Origin: Adiantum capillus-veneris
Lineage: Eukaryota > Streptophyta > Polypodiopsida > Polypodiales > Pteridaceae
DNA: 64,000 nucleotides
Assembly: GCA_014529385.2 (NCBI GenBank)
Contig: CM043969.1
Location: forward strand, 26,613,946 to 26,677,945
Reading direction: 5' to 3'
This document shows, one piece after another, positions 33,010-46,480 of the stretch. Position 1 is the stretch's first letter. Every line of letters begins with the position of its first letter. The position numbers were made by a program, and so were the translations under genes. The notes under the pieces are model-generated. The model was not told the origin of the DNA and searched no databases. It saw only the letters and a program-made list of their open reading frames with translations.

Positions 33010-36000
33010 ACTAATGTTTTCCAAAGTGGCATCCCTCACAGGTATAATTGTCCAGCTTTATCAACACACAGTTCTGTAGGAGGTTCAATGAAACGAAAAC
33101 ATGTGAAATTTCCATGTCGTTGTCCCTTTGCAACCGCTTGTGTAACCAGCTTAATCTAAAATTGTGTGTAGACTCGATATATAGCCCACTTGAGTATATA
33201 AAATGAGTTACCACAAATAAGAGATGTCTAAACGAAGAACCAAGTTTTAGAGGTTTTGAAGGTATGGGAGTATGTAAAAATTCCTCTTCGCAACTTTCGA
33301 CGAAAGTGACGCGTTGACATAACTCATTCGTAAGGATTAAGTCCTTCACATGTTATTACTTCTCATTAGTAAACAACCTCGCCATAACGGGTGATCCAGG
33401 TTGAGAACTTGACCTAAACATGAAGGGACTAAACCTAGTCATAACATGGAGGGTCATACCTAGTTGTAACATGCATTGCCTCTATCGAGGTTGAGAACTT
33501 GGCCTAAATATGAAGGGACTAAACCTAGTTGCAACATTGGTTGCATCATGGTAAGAAAATTCATACTAAAAGGATAACCTATCCAATTGGATTGTTTTGT
33601 GCTAACATATGCTCTTAGCATATCCTTTAGCACAAGATTAACATTCATAGATTGCCTATCCGACTGGATGACTGACAATATTGATATTGAGTTGTCTTCT
33701 CGGTCATTTACAAACAATCCTTAAAAAATGATTGATAATAATTCTTCCCAATATATCTTACGAATCTATATAATCCATACAGTTTACAAACAATCAACTT
33801 GGTTAACTTTAGAGATTGAATAGTGAATACTGTACAAAGTTAAGTCAACGAAGTTACAAGCTCCTAATCCGAGCCATGACTTCTTATGGTGATTGGTAGA
33901 CCCACCAATAATCTCATAGAGACACTACACATATTGTGCAAAATGCTTCATAAGTTATCAATTTCATGAGTTTACATGTTGCTCCAAATTTGCCTTGTTG
34001 AACACTAGGGCCCATAACATCTAGTATGCATGCATTTAGCAAAACTTGACCCGAACTTGTACTTTCATGACTATGATTGCCTATGCTTATGGTGGATATT
34101 ATTCTCATAGCACACATGGAACATGAAGGTAAATAGCTCTATGAAAGAAACTAAATACTTCTCATGCAATCGCTTGGAAAGCTTAGCTAAAATCTTGAAC
34201 CATAATAGAATGTGAAAAATAAATCACATCTAGACACAAACAATAAAATATTTTCATTAACAATACATAACCTTGCTATATGCGTAAACAACTATCCGTT
34301 AATGTTGTTAAATAGTACTTGTAACCTTAACAAATCTTATAGGTATTCGATAGTTTTTGGCCATTGAAATTATTTTGGTTATGATGTGCTCGAAATGGTC
34401 TAATAAAAGGATTTGACCAATACTTACAGATTCTGTTGTGCGACACATAATTGGAATAGAAAGTAATAGTGTTAGTCCTAAAGACTTATATTTTCCACAT
34501 GTGGAATATGTTTTAGATAATGATGTCTAAAATTATGACACCTATCAAGTACGAGATGTACTAGTGTGGAGTGAACAATAAACAATGACATGAGTGAGAG
34601 GGACCACCTCCACACATAACCGGAATCAAGTGCACTTTCCAAACTTGAAAGATGCATTATCGAAAATCCAGCCTCAAAAGGTAGAGTATGTCTTTAACTT
34701 GGTAAACACTACGTGAGAGATTAGTGAAAATCAAGCAATATTGAAGTAGTAGCCCTAGGTGTGGCCTTGGCATCCAAGCTCTTGGTTAGATTCATGTCAG
34801 CAATATGGATTATAAGCAATTTGGTAAGTGAAACTTATCTACTACCCCTTGGCAGATTAAAAACTTCTTTCCTTGAAAGTACAAATGTGAAGAGACCAAT
34901 CTCTTGAAAGTTTACAACTGTGAAGCATTCTATGGAGTGATTTTGCATTAGCTCGATCATACCCTTGAAAATATCACTCATATAGATGCAATCAATGCTA
35001 TTAAAAAACATGAGATCCTCTCAAAATGGAATCTTATGCACAACTAAATCAAGCTAAGCAGTAGATCCTCTCAAGGCGGAATCGTATTTACACTGGACCT
35101 TAGAACAATATTATCTTCCATGAAAAGAGGAGAAATATTCCCAACACCAACAAGAAGTTAGTTGTACTATACTTTCTTTGGTTTTTTAAACAAGAGATTA
35201 CTAGCCATGAGGCTTCCTTAGCAGATTCATGTAATCCCACGAATTAGTTGCTTGGTAGTGAGGCCATGCCTATCTACTACATATGGAACACCTCATTTGT
35301 AGTATAGTGCCAATCGTTGCAATTATATGCAACGCACACAAGCAAACATATCAGCCTCAATTCGTCTTGAATACAGTAGCTGATGTTATAACAAAAGTGA
35401 AAGCAATGATTTAGTGAATTTGATCCCACAATACTGACACACTATCCATGCATATTAGAAAAGTAGAGTGATAAGCCCTTGGCTTGAATGACGGTCTCAA
35501 CAATTTGAGTCGATGTTATACATGCCTTGCACAATTTGTATTGGCATGGATACATCACAGTGATAAGCCCTTGGCTTCAATGAACGGTCGTAACAATTTG
35601 AGTCGATGTCATACATATCTTACACAATTTGTATTTGCATGGACATATCACAGTTCGATGTTGCCAAATGTAAAATGTGAGCTTATATCCATATATTGCC
35701 AATTCGTCAAACTTGTATGCCATGATCCTTGATCCTAAGTCGTTGGTTATTCCTATGGTACGGAGTAGAAGCCTAACTTCTTGTTAAGTTTGTCATAGTA
35801 CTTTGCTTTGCATAGCAAAGCACAAGGAAGTCTTTTCCAAATGAAAGGTTAAAACACAGAAAAACAAGAAGAACTTGAAATTGTTTAACCTTGTCACCTC
35901 TCTATGGCGAGTTATCCTGAAATTGAGAAGTAAATTCTCGCTTGAGAATGAAGTGCATTTTGATTTTGGTGTCTGGGCTTGAATCTTGCTCATAGTCATG

Positions 36001-36450
36001 GAAACTGAGAAATTGAGAGCTGTCGTACGAACCATGCATGCTCTCTTAGCTTGGTTTATATTGACCTCTAGTGAAAAAGCATTCAGATATGTTGTAAAGT
36101 CCTCTTAAGTTTGTATATTGATAGCATATTTCAAACTTTGGAAGCTTCTATGCAATATGCCTAACATTAAAGCCTTGCTTCGCATAAGTACATCAAAAGA
36201 TGAGAGAGGATGAAGCCTTTGTACTCATAGCTAACGGGTGCTCCTGCTGATGTACACATATAACAGAAACATAAAATACCTTAGATTACCCAACATGGAC
36301 ACTAGATAGTTCAGGAAAGTTAGCTATAAAACTCCATTTAACTCTAATACCTTTCTTCATCGAAGCAACTATTGCTTTTGCCAAGCTAGGTTTGGAGAAG
36401 ATTTTGTAAGATTAGTTAGTTCACAATTGTAAACTGTAAATTTAACTTAT
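33010..36450 (+). repeat. dispersed repeat X, copy 1
   Basis: Colinear with 37383-40650 (copy 2), and its inner part (about 33360-35400) with the reverse complement of 50200-53690 (copy 3). Shared blocks include GGACTAAACCTAGT, CGAGCCATGACTTCTTATGG, GATATTGAGTTGT, TGAAAATCAAGCAATATTGAA and TGAGCTTATATCC. No coding sequence is seen. Contains internal tandem duplications (about 91 bp at 33397-33537; about 88 bp at 35470-35645). Orientation is arbitrary (called + here). Probably the internal region of a large non-autonomous LTR element; not proven. Confidence 0.7.
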
Positions 36451-37132
36451 CGACTTGATTGAATCACCGTCCTTGGCATTGGAATTCCTAGCATCTGGTG
36501 GTATGGTTGTCTACGTTGGAGTCATCTCATTATTGTGAATGGCAATGTGATTTCTTGTATTTATTTTGCTTGCAATCCGGCAAGCTGTATATGCTTTGGA
36601 TTGACCTTGCACCCAATATATATAGATATGGACGCATGCTCTTGAAAAGCCTTACTTTTCAATATATTTTTATGACTTTCGCGTCCCTTTGAACTTCTGG
36701 AGACACAAACTTCAAATGTTTTGGAATTGTTAACAATTTAGTTTTTTGCGCAAGCCTTGCTCGTGAGTAGCCTCATACGAAGCCTTGCTTGTGAGTAGCC
36801 TCATACGAAGCCTTGCTCCTTGGTCGAAACATGACCGATGTACGGTGGCCGATCTTATGAGCATTACATTATCGATACACTCATATGCTACCTTGTATCC
36901 TTGCTCAAAGTCTAGACAGAGTTTAGAAAATTGACCCTGTCGATCCCAGACCTTATCGAGTAGGATGCCGTATTGAAAGCATACAATTCCTCCAATAAAT
37001 CTCTATCTTAATTGCATGAAGAAAGCGTACTTGGGTTGCTCCTCATTTGCATACATTGGCCGAGAAAAGGAAAAGTACAAGGTTAGCAAGGTGCCGAAGC
37101 CGGAGCCAAAGCCAAGATGTAAGCATAGCCGA
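36451..37132 (+). repeat. repeat Y, copy 1
   Basis: The block about 36930-37050 (GTCGA..., CCTTATCGAGTA, GCGTACTTGG) resembles 54960-55060. It contains a 28-bp unit repeated 2.4 times at 36753-36820 (AGCCTTGCT.GTGAGTAGCC + TCATACGA). No gene. Confidence 0.5.
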
Positions 37133-37265
37133 TGACAAAGTGCAGATAAGAGGTCAAAAATGGTACCTTGCCCTAAATAGACTCCGGGTCCCTATTTTAG
37201 GAGTCCCCTTGACCATGCATGTAGATTATGGCCATGCCCACCCCAGTCCTACCTTAGGTCTGACA
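37133..37265 (-). repeat. short LTR-like sequence, related to 56287-56438
   Basis: Starts TGACAAAG, ends CTACCTTAGGTCTGACA; the sequence at 56287-56438 starts TGACTATAGG and ends TTACCTTTGGCTTGACA, with shared ATGG.ACC..., CCCCTTGACC.CATG and ATGG.CC. Directly to the right is TTAGTCCCCCCTTGG, which on the minus strand is a polypurine tract in the right place. So it looks like the 3' LTR of a minus-strand element whose interior is repeat X. Confidence 0.55.
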
Positions 37266-38062
37266 TTAGTCCCCCCTTGGAGAAGCGTTTTCGTCCTTGA
37301 AAACAAAAGTGATCATATCTTTGTAAGAATACTAACGTATCTCATGGATACATATGTCCATTCGATCGATACACGGTTCAATAGGAGGTTCAACTTCCAC
37401 ATTGCCGTCCCTTTGCAACCATTTTGTGTAACCAACGCGACATATATCCAACATATTGTGTAGACTCTATTATAACTCAATTAAGTATTTTTAAATGAGT
37501 TAGTGTCTAAATTAATGACAAGATTTTAGACTTCTTGAAGGTATTGAAATATGCAAGAATATCTCTTCTCAATTTTTCATGAAAGTGACATGGTGACATA
37601 ACTCATCAACACAGATTAAGTCCTTGATTTGGTGTTATTTCTCATCACTAGGCAACCCCACCATAACTGGTGATTGATGTTTAGAACCTAACCTAAACAT
37701 GACGGGGACTAAACCTAGTCGCAACATGCTTTTCATCCTCGTAAGCAACTCCAAACTACAGAGACAACCTTTCCGATTGGATTGCTTCTTTGGTAACATA
37801 CGCTCTTAGCCTATCCTTTAGCATGAGATTAACTCTTTTAAATTTCTTATCCGTCTCTGGATGGCCAACAAGATTGATATTGAGTTGTTTTGTCTCCAAC
37901 CATTTCCAGACTGTCCTCGAGAAATGACTAGTAAACATGGGTCACATTGACTCCCAATATTTTTTAGTAATCTATATAATCTATCTAGATTATAAACAAC
38001 CATTCTGGTTAATTGTAAAGATTGAATAGTGAGCTGAATAAACTTTACAAATTTATAGTCAA

Positions 38063-38703
38063 TGTTAAGTACGGAGCCTGATTTACCCCTTGTAATTTCA
38101 TGTATTAAAAATGCATATTTGTAAGGCTCCCGTTTTGCAGGAATATTTCTTTTCGTTGGAATATGGCCGAATGACGGTCGAAAAGTGGTCGAAAAACAAC
38201 ATGTCGGTTGGTCGGTGGGGATGGTGGGCGGAAGTCTTTGGCGGTGGCCGATTTCAAATTGGACTTGTCTTCTCAAGGGCGTCCACACATGGGTGCATTG
38301 GAGAGTCCAACTCGGACTTGTCTACACAAGGGTGGCTACACACGGCTGCCTCTCATGAGAGAGGGCAGCCCTTTTGGCCTATAAAAGGAGGCCTTTCTAC
38401 ACACAAAAATGGATTGTGAAGCAGTGTGGTGCATTCTGAAGTTGATGTGAGGTGGTGAGAATGAAGCAAGGCGGGAGCTCCAAAAGGGTGTAATCCTTTT
38501 GTAATCTACTTCTTGTTTTGAAGTACTAAAGCCATTGAGTGTCTACTTTCCTGTGGACGTAGCCCACATTGGGTGAACCATGTATAATGTGTGCTCTCTC
38601 TCCCTCTCTCTCTCTACTCTATAATCTCTCATGTGTGAAAATCATCTCTCTCCATTAAGTAAACTACTCAATTATCTACTTAGCTATATCTTATTTCCTA
38701 GTA
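38063..38703 (+). mobile_element. solo LTR, copia type, 641 bp
   Basis: Flanked by GTCAA (38058-38062) and GTCAA (38704-38708); copies X1 and X3 lack the insert at this place. Starts TGTTAAG; ends TA rather than CA. A TATA box (TATAAAAGG, 38380-38388) lies in the middle, and the block CCTGTGGACGTAGCCCACAT at 38551-38570 is like the conserved end of many plant copia LTRs. It arose by recombination between two LTRs of a lost full element. Confidence 0.75.
38380..38388 (+). promoter_or_regulatory. TATA box of the solo LTR
   Basis: TATAAAAGG, about 320 bp into the LTR, followed by transcript-like T-rich leader sequence. Confidence 0.65.
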
Positions 38704-40922
38704 GTCAAGGTATCTGCAAGCACCCTAACCGAGCCATGACTTCTTATGGTGATTGGTAGACCCACAATTAATCCCATAGAGATACTGCACATATGGTGCA
38801 AAATGCTTCGTAAGCTATCAATGTCATGAATCTGCATGCCGTTCCAAATCTGCCTTTACACTTGGAGAATATGAGTCTATGGAAAAACACTCAATCAAAG
38901 CTCACTGAAATGAAACTTAATCAAAGCATATTTTGAAATGAAACAAAATCAATTCATATGCTTACCTAGAGGTCGCAAAAAGCTTACACTTACCGGGAGT
39001 ATATCTTTAATCTATTAAACACTAAATGAGAGATTATTGAAAATCAAGCAATATTGAACTGGTACCCTTGGGTGGCCTTAGTCCCTTGGTTAGATTTGTG
39101 TCACCAATAGGGATTGCAAGAAGCTTGGTAATTTGAACTTATCAACTACCCCTTGGGAGATTGAGGCCTTCTTTCCTTCAAACTACAACTATGAAGAGGC
39201 CAGTCTGTGACTCTCAACCATATGGAGTGATGTTGCATTAGCTGGGTCATGCCCTTAAAAATACCACTCCTATAAACACAATCAATGCTATAAGTTAAGT
39301 ACCAAACCCTCTTAAGTTGAATCTTCTAGATATTGAAGTAATCATACCTCCCCATGAAAAGAAGAGGAAAATTCCCAACACCCAAAAGAAGGTAGTCATA
39401 CTAGATTTTCTTTGGTGTTTACAACAAGAGATTACCTACTTTGAGGCTTTGTTAGTAGAATTATGTCATCCCATGAAATATTTGCTTGATAGTGCGGCCA
39501 TGCCAATGTGCTATCAACGAAAAGCATCATCTATCGTATACGCACCTTGTGCATATAACCCATGATATGAAGTACCCGTCACTACAATCATATGCAACAA
39601 ACACAAGAAATATACGAGCCTCAATTGGTACCGAGTAGAAGGTTACAACTATGGGTAGCCTCTATAATAACTTCAACATAAGAAACATCAAGAAAAAACA
39701 AAAAAGATCTTCCCTTGTCCTTGACAGAGTAGCTAATACTATAGCGGAAGCGTAAACAATGATTTGGTCGAATTATTGTCACCTTACTAGCATGTCATGC
39801 ATGTAAATCTAAAAAAATAACATGATAAGGCAATGGCTATAATAACGGTCTCAATAGTTTGAGCCGATACCATACATGTCTTGCACAATATGTACTGGCA
39901 TGAATATATTACAATTCGACATTTCAATCTGTATTGACATGGATACATTACAATCTGATTAGCATGGATACATCACAATTTGATGTTGCAATCTCGATTG
40001 GCATAGATACATCACAATTCTACGTTGGCAAACATGAAATGTGAGCTTATATCCTCTTTTTGCCAATGCCCAAACTTGTGTGCTAGTGCCCTTGACCCAA
40101 AGTCAATGGGTAATACTTGGCATGGGTGAGAAGAAGAAAATGTTGAAGGTTAAAACACGAAAAAACAAGAACCTGAAATTGTCTGACCTTGTTACCCCTC
40201 TGTAGCCAGTTTCCTAAAATTCAGAGAGCATTTCTTTCTTTAGAGTGAATTTCAGTTTGCTTGGCACTAACTCATAGTCATGCATGCTGAGTAATTCAAG
40301 CCTGCATGCCCTCTTGGATGGTTCATATCGCCCTCCAATGAAAAATCATATAGATATTTTGCAAAATCCTCCAAGTTTGTATGCTGATAGCAAAACTTTG
40401 GAAGGTTTTATGAAAAATGCATAAAATTGAAGCAGTGTTTCACATAAGGATATGGTAAGAATAAAACATGATAGAGTTTTTGTACTCATGTCTAACGGAT
40501 GCTCCTACCGACATACCAATGTCATGGTCGATCATTTACAGATAATCGGCCGTGTTGAATTGTACTTCATGTTGAGAATCATAAAAGCACCATAGACAAA
40601 CTTTATCTAACGACATAACTTGTCTTGACTAAAGCAACCTTTGCTAGCCAAGGTGGCTTTGCAGAAGAACTTGAATCCTTGTCCTAGACAAGCCATGCTC
40701 GTATCAGAATTTAATAGCAACATTTCTTGCACAAACCTTGCTTGATGAACTCAAGAAATTGTGCTCTTGCTAAGTGATTTGTTTGAAATGTTTGCTTATG
40801 GTGATCTTCACAAGCCTTGCCTCTGCCTTGATGGCATGCATTGCACAAGTATGAAAAACTCCCAAGGCATTGGACATTCGTTGCATGCCATAACCATCCA
40901 ACACGTTCTTGAAGAAATTGAA

Positions 40923-41275
40923 TGTCATAATAACTAATATCTAATTCTCCCAAATAATTTTCTTATGTTAAACTGATCATTTAGTATGGGGAAGTACCAG
41001 GGGAGAAAAAGCTCGAATATTGGTTAGGCTGGCAGACCGATCACAGTAGGGATCCAAAGGGGGGGCCATCTGCAAAAGAACAATGTGTATCAATGCGATT
41101 CAAAGACCCTAAGCTTCAGCCCATTAAGACTTCCAAAATGCTAAGGTTCCAAAATTCAAAGGTAATATCCAATGGCCAAAGTTTGGGGGAACTGGATGGT
41201 CATGGAGAAGACTAAAAAGTCTTCCTACATCCCTATCAAGGAGGGGGCAAGCCATATTAGTAGGGGATGATAGAG

Positions 41276-41326
<51 letters not shown>

Positions 41327-41805
41327 TCCAAGCTCCCTTTACAGAAAGGGCATAGTGGACACATGTCAATTTCCTACCCCTGTTGCCCCCAAGGTGCACT
41401 CAAATCCTATTGGATGGCCATAGAGGTGGACCAATGAGAATTAGGCTAGAGTAAATTTAGTTTAATTCATTTAAAAACACTTGATAAAAGAACCAATAGA
41501 AATTAATCTTTCTAGAAGACTATTGGACACTCTCCCAAGGGGTCAAATGAGCATTCAGTAGCCCAATGGCTTGCCTGAATCCTATTGGCCAAAAGACTAA
41601 GAGGTCCAATGAGAGTTTAATTTCATTATTTGAATACCTACATCTCTTACAAAAGGGAAAAGGGGGACACATGTCACAAGGCTATCACTTATGCTTCTTA
41701 ATTGTCATTGGCTAAACTTTGCAGGGGCCAATAGGATGCTAGCATGAGCAAATAGCAAGAGGGGTCGACCAAGAGAGAGAGGGGGCTGATTTTTGCAAGG
41801 CATTA

Positions 41806-41867
<62 letters not shown>

Positions 41868-42546
41868 ACAGTCTCATGTGTGAAGTAAAGAAGACTATCT
41901 CCTTCTCAGGCTTAATGGAAAGCTCATCATCTACTCCAAACTTGTGAGAAGGGAGGCCTACACCAACAACTCTTGGCTTTGTGATGAAAATCCAACCAAG
42001 AGCCAAGCTCCAATGCATGCTCACCTCCTCTACCATGCTAATAACTAAGCTACGATAAGCTATGTACTTCTTTCTCTTAAGAATACTCCTTCTTTCTCTC
42101 GATCTACTCTCATACCCCGCTAGCTCTCACCATCTTCAAAGGTGTGTGAGGTCTTGGGTATGAGACCATGAGGGAATTGATGTTGTGTTTTCAAGTGTGA
42201 GCTTGGTGCTTGAAGCTTCCATCGTCATTGCACCAGTAACTTACTAAAGAAACACAAAGTATTGTATTGTAAAATGTCTCCCTTGATGGGGGAAACCTAC
42301 AATATAAAGCCTTTTGGAGGGGGAACCGTCTCCATGTAAATCCGGTCCTCAACTGTTGTCAATAGCTTAATTTCTCTCTCTTTTTGAAGTATTGTTCATG
42401 CCTATCTAACTAGGTGTTATGCTTTTGTTGCTCTCTCCATCCAAGCACCCTTGCTATGCTCATTAGGAATCTAGTCTTAATGAAATGCTCACTATGTCTA
42501 TGTTATTTTCCGCTACACACAAGTTACTAGACCATTAAATGTTACA
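40923..42546 (+). repeat. 5' LTR of the chromovirus, 1624 bp
   Basis: Begins TGTCATAATAACTAATAT, ends AATGTTACA before the PBS. Contains two long CA tracts (41279-41323, 41807-41861) that are short in the 3' LTR. Confidence 0.93.
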
Positions 42547-42547
42547 T

Positions 42548-42558
42548 TGGTTCAGAGC
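42548..42558 (+). promoter_or_regulatory. PBS of the chromovirus
   Basis: TGGTTCAGAGC, one base inside the LTR end, close to the initiator-Met type TGGTATCAGAGC; followed by ACAAGG. Confidence 0.75.
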
Positions 42559-42960
42559 ACAAGGTTTGTCTTTTATTGCTCAAGAAGAGAGGTCCTCAAG
42601 ATGACTGTAAATGGTTGGTATTATTAATTTCAATTGAGTAAGTAGAATAGGGATTTATCAGCCTTGCAGTGCGCTTGCTTAGTGCAGATAACGGGGCATC
42701 ACCATCGAGAGCTATGGTCTTAATAGTGGAGTCCTACGGGGCTTGCCTAGGGCTTAACCACTATTCAGCTATTAGAAGCTTGACAAGAGCCGGTACTATT
42801 TTGGTGGTGAAAGACCCTCTCCTCTGTTCCTTGCAATTAATGATATTCGAGCCACGGGTATAGGATCTTGAGTGCTTTTCTAAAGGGGTTAAGAGAAGTA
42901 GCAACTAGGGCTTGAAGTGCCAAAGTACACTTAAAAGTTTTACACCTAAAAGTTGTTAGG
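42559..42960 (+). other. leader of the chromovirus, no ORF
   Basis: About 400 bp between the PBS and the first gag ATG, no coding motif. Confidence 0.6.
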
Positions 42961-44525
42961 ATGGCTGACAATAGTAAAGAGAGTCAAATTAATATTGATA
43001 GCTTTGATTTTGCTAATGAACATGCTACTAATGATGCCCCTATGCTTGTTAACTACCTTGTTACTACGCTTGAACAAGCCATGGGTAATCCATCCCTCCA
43101 AAGTTAAGTGCAATGGCAGCTACGTGCTCATGGGATTCTCCAAAATCCCCACCAAGAAGAGAGAGTACCTAGGAAGCCTCTTTGTGAGACTTCCAAAAGA
43201 GGCCTCTCTCCGATAAGCGAAGAAGAGGATTCATACGAAGGACTCAAAAATCTACTACTTGACGATGCATCTCCTTCCCAAAAGAGAACTCAAGTTTCAA
43301 TGGTAGAGCCCTCACCAAAAGAACAAAATAGAAGTGAATCTCTTGCCACCTCGAAGGAGATGGCTCCACGAAGACGGCGGGCAAAACGCTCTCCAACATC
43401 CTGTAAATGGAGAAGACCATCGCACACTTCTTTGCACCATAATTCAAAGAGGGACGATAGCAAACAAGAGAAGAAAAAGACGAGAAAGAGGTCACCCACT
43501 TCTCCATCTTCTTCATCCTCTTCCTCTTATGAAGAAAGTGATGGTGCAGACAAGGAGGAACAAGGGAAGAAAAAGGCGAGAAAGAGGTCATCCTCTTCTC
43601 CATCCTCCTCAAATTCTTCCTCTCCTGAAGAAAGTGATCGTGCAACTTTTGAACCACCAAAAAAAAGAGGCCATAGGAAATCCTATGCCACACGGAAGAG
43701 GTCGTCCAAGCTCAAAAAGTTCAAAGAGGGAGAAAAGAACATCTCTTTCCTTACCTATGATGGCACCTTTGGTGGTACAGACAAAGTTTTGGCCTGCATC
43801 CGACAATTTGATGCGGCCTTTGGAGATGAGGGCTTCACAAACTCCTCTAAGCTACGCCATATAGCTATGCATTTTCAAAAGTCCGCCAGGCAATGGTTTC
43901 TAGCCTACGGGCAAACGGTGAAGCTCCATGAACATGTGAAAGCTTTAAGAGCTTCCATCATGAAGCAGTTTTTGGCTACCGATGCCAAAGACAAAGTACT
44001 CACCGAATGGCAAAGCTTGAAGCTCTCTCCCTAAAAATCTATTCACAAATATGTAGACAAGTTTTGGACTTACATCTCAAAGCCACTGTCTTCAAAAAGA
44101 TGGATTTTGGAGAGCAAAAACAACAATTTTGTGCGGGTTTAATTGAAGATATGGTTAAGTATGTCAACTCCCAAAGACCACACACCATATCTGTGGTCAT
44201 ACACCATACCATGGTGGCTTCACGAATCAATTTTCAACAAGGGGCTAAGAGAAATCTTAAGCCCACGGAGAACAAGGACCGTAATAATGAGCCCAAGGGG
44301 AAGGACATTGCCCAAAAGTTTCTTCAACGCAACGCCAACAACAAGAAAGCTAAGGAGAAGGGAGTTTATAAAGGCAAAAATAAACTCTCTCCTGAAGAGC
44401 TTGAGCATTATTGTAAAGATAACCACTGTTTCAAGTGCGGGGAGCAAGGGCATGCCTATCGTGCTTGTCCCCACAAGAATACACGATATGAGCCTCCTAG
44501 AGCTACCTTGATCGAAATCCAATAA
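42961..44525 (+). pseudogene. gag of the chromovirus
   Basis: Starts MADNSKESQINIDSFDFANE at 42961. An in-frame TAA at 43105 precedes the long ORF to 44034, in the same frame. Then come a Lys/Arg- and Ser-rich region with an internal repeat (KKxRKRSxxSPSSS...EESD twice, DNA about 43470-43640), the capsid part (DKVLACIRQFDAAFGDEGFT, SARQWFLAYGQTVKLHEH), a frameshift near 44030, and a zinc knuckle CFKCGEQGHAYRAC (about 44428-44469). Gag packages element RNA. Function lost through the stop and the frameshift. Confidence 0.85.
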
Positions 44526-45025
44526 GAGGAAGCTCACCACAAAGGATATCCTCTATGCCATGCTTGGAAAAAAGGTAAGAGAACATGATGATTTTATTCT
44601 CTTTGACCTTGGTTCTACTCACAATTTCATATCCATAGAGTTGGCCACCAAGCTAGGTATCCAAGCCTATGAGATGGGAGATGTTCTACCAGTTGATGGT
44701 GCTTTCAAGGGGCAAGAAGCTCAGTCACTCCCTTAATTGGGAAATTGAGGCTCCATGTCCAAAGCTATGTGGACAAGGAGGACTTCTTTATCTCTCCTCT
44801 CAAGCACGAGGATGTTATCCTTGGGGCACCATGGTTTGATCGCATGGCTGCCAATGTTAAGTTCTCTCAAAGGCAAATCTACTTTAGGTTCAGGAAAAAA
44901 GATATGTACATAGATGCTAAGCAAATGGGTAACACCATACACATTGTACATACGCAAGCTTTCAATAAGTCAATAAAGAGCTCTATTTTTGTGTACATGT
45001 TTTTTGTTAAAGATTCTCAAAAATG
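44526..45025 (+). pseudogene. aspartic protease of the chromovirus
   Basis: One frame gives ILFDLGSTHNFISIELATKL (the active site normally D-S/T-G-S/A; here D-L-G-S), a stop near 44735, then another frame gives KHEDVILGAPWFDRMAANVK, the closing ILG.PWF motif. Confidence 0.78.
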
Positions 45026-46450
45026 AACCTAATGCTTTACCAAATGAAAATATAAACAATCACAAGGAATTAGAGTTATTAAATTTTCTCAAGGGATTTC
45101 AAGATGTTTTTATTGACAACATTCCTTGTGAACTATCTCCTAAACGAAGCAATGATGACCATGCAATTGAACTTCTTCTAGGAAGTTCACCGCCTAATAA
45201 CACTCCTTATAGAGTTTCTCAAGTTCAACAAGAAGAGATTATGCGGCAAGTGCATGAGTTAGTTGACAAGGGCATGGTTAGGCCTAGCTCATCTCCATTT
45301 TGTTCACCCGTGTTATTAGTGCAAAAGAAAGACGGTACATATCGTATGCGTGTCAATTATAGAGCACTAAATAGGATCACTATCAAGAATAGGTTTCTCG
45401 TTCCACGGGTAGAAGACCTATTTGATGAATTGCAAGGGTTCAGTAGGATTGACCTAAAAAGTGGCTACCATCGAGTAAGGATAGTCGATCAAGACATTGT
45501 AAAGACCGCATTTTGCACTACATTTGGTCTTTACGAATACATTGTCATGCCTTTGGCTTGACCAATGCACCAGCCACATTTAACCGCTTGATGGAGAAGC
45601 TATTCAGGCCTCACTGAACCTTTACTGGAGTGTTCTTTGATGATATGATCTTCTACTCTAATTCACTAGACGAACACAAGCAACATCTCCAGGTAATATT
45701 TCAAGTCTTACGAGAGAATAAACTTTATATTAATCGAAAGAAAGTGAGTTTTCTTACAAGAGGTTCAATATTTATGACACATTATCTCTCAAGATGGCAT
45801 CCAAATGGATCCATCAAAGCTAGAGGTAATAAAAGGATGGCCTAATCCAAGGAATCTACATGAACTAAGAAGCTTTATAGGTATGTGTGCATACTATAGA
45901 CGCCTCATAGTAAAGTTCTCACAAATCGCGGGACCATTACATGACCTAACAAATAAAAACATTAGGTATACATGGTCGGCCAAGGAGAACAATGCTTTCA
46001 AAAAGCTTATCTCTCAACCTGTGCTTACACTGCCGTATCTCTCAAAGCTATTTGAGGTTCAATGTGACGCTTGTGGTGATTTTCCTTGGAGCTGTTTTGC
46101 TCCAAGAAGGGCACACCATAGCCTATGAAAGTCAAAGGCTCAACCTTGTTGAGCAAGCTCTAGGCATATATGAAAAGGAACTCCTTGCAGTTCTACATGC
46201 CTTAGACTTGTGGAAGTTTATTGGGGACTCCTTTCACTCTGCGGATGGATCACTAAAGCCTTAAGTACTTCATGATGCAGACCAAGCTCCCCGACAAACA
46301 AATGAGGTAGGAAAATTTCCTTTTGCAATTTTATTTTCAAATTGCTCACATTGCTGGCAAGCATAATCAAGTAGCCGATGCACTCTCAAGACGGCCAAGA
46401 GTGAATGCGGTTTCCATAGCAACTCACAATGATCTATCTTCTATGATAGA
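45026..46450 (+). pseudogene. reverse transcriptase and RNase H of the chromovirus
   Basis: RT: LSPKRSNDDHAIELLLGSSP, PFCSPVLLVQKKDGTYRMRV, FSRIDLKSGYHRVRIVDQD; a frameshift at about 45558 interrupts the F.LTNAP box. The catalytic box is FFDDMIFYSN (45631-45660; usual LDD). LHELRSFIGMCAYYRRLI is the thumb. RNase H: VQCDACGDF (first Asp), then in another frame YEKELLAVLHALDLWKF (Glu). Four or more breaks. Confidence 0.87.
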
Positions 46451-46480
46451 TGAGTCGTTATTGGTCTCGATTTTAGAGAT

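Larger units (their letters stand above)
37383..40922 (+). repeat. dispersed repeat X, copy 2 (interrupted by a solo LTR)
   Basis: Colinear with X copy 1 at a distance of about 4.3 kb. The copia solo LTR at 38063-38703 interrupts it, and the chromovirus at 40923 follows. No gene found. Confidence 0.68.

Noticed and set aside
33361-33540. CRISPR-like repeat-spacer array
   Set aside because: Only two copies of a 45-50 bp block, part of a larger repeat; eukaryotic context.
36753-36820. 28-bp repeats as a CRISPR or protein-binding array
   Set aside because: Just 2.4 exact tandem units without spacers; a small minisatellite.
41124-41399. 91-codon minus ORF in the chromovirus LTR (also 48462-48707)
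   Set aside because: Present in both LTRs but interrupted by the CA tract and without start context or motif; LTR sequence, not a gene.
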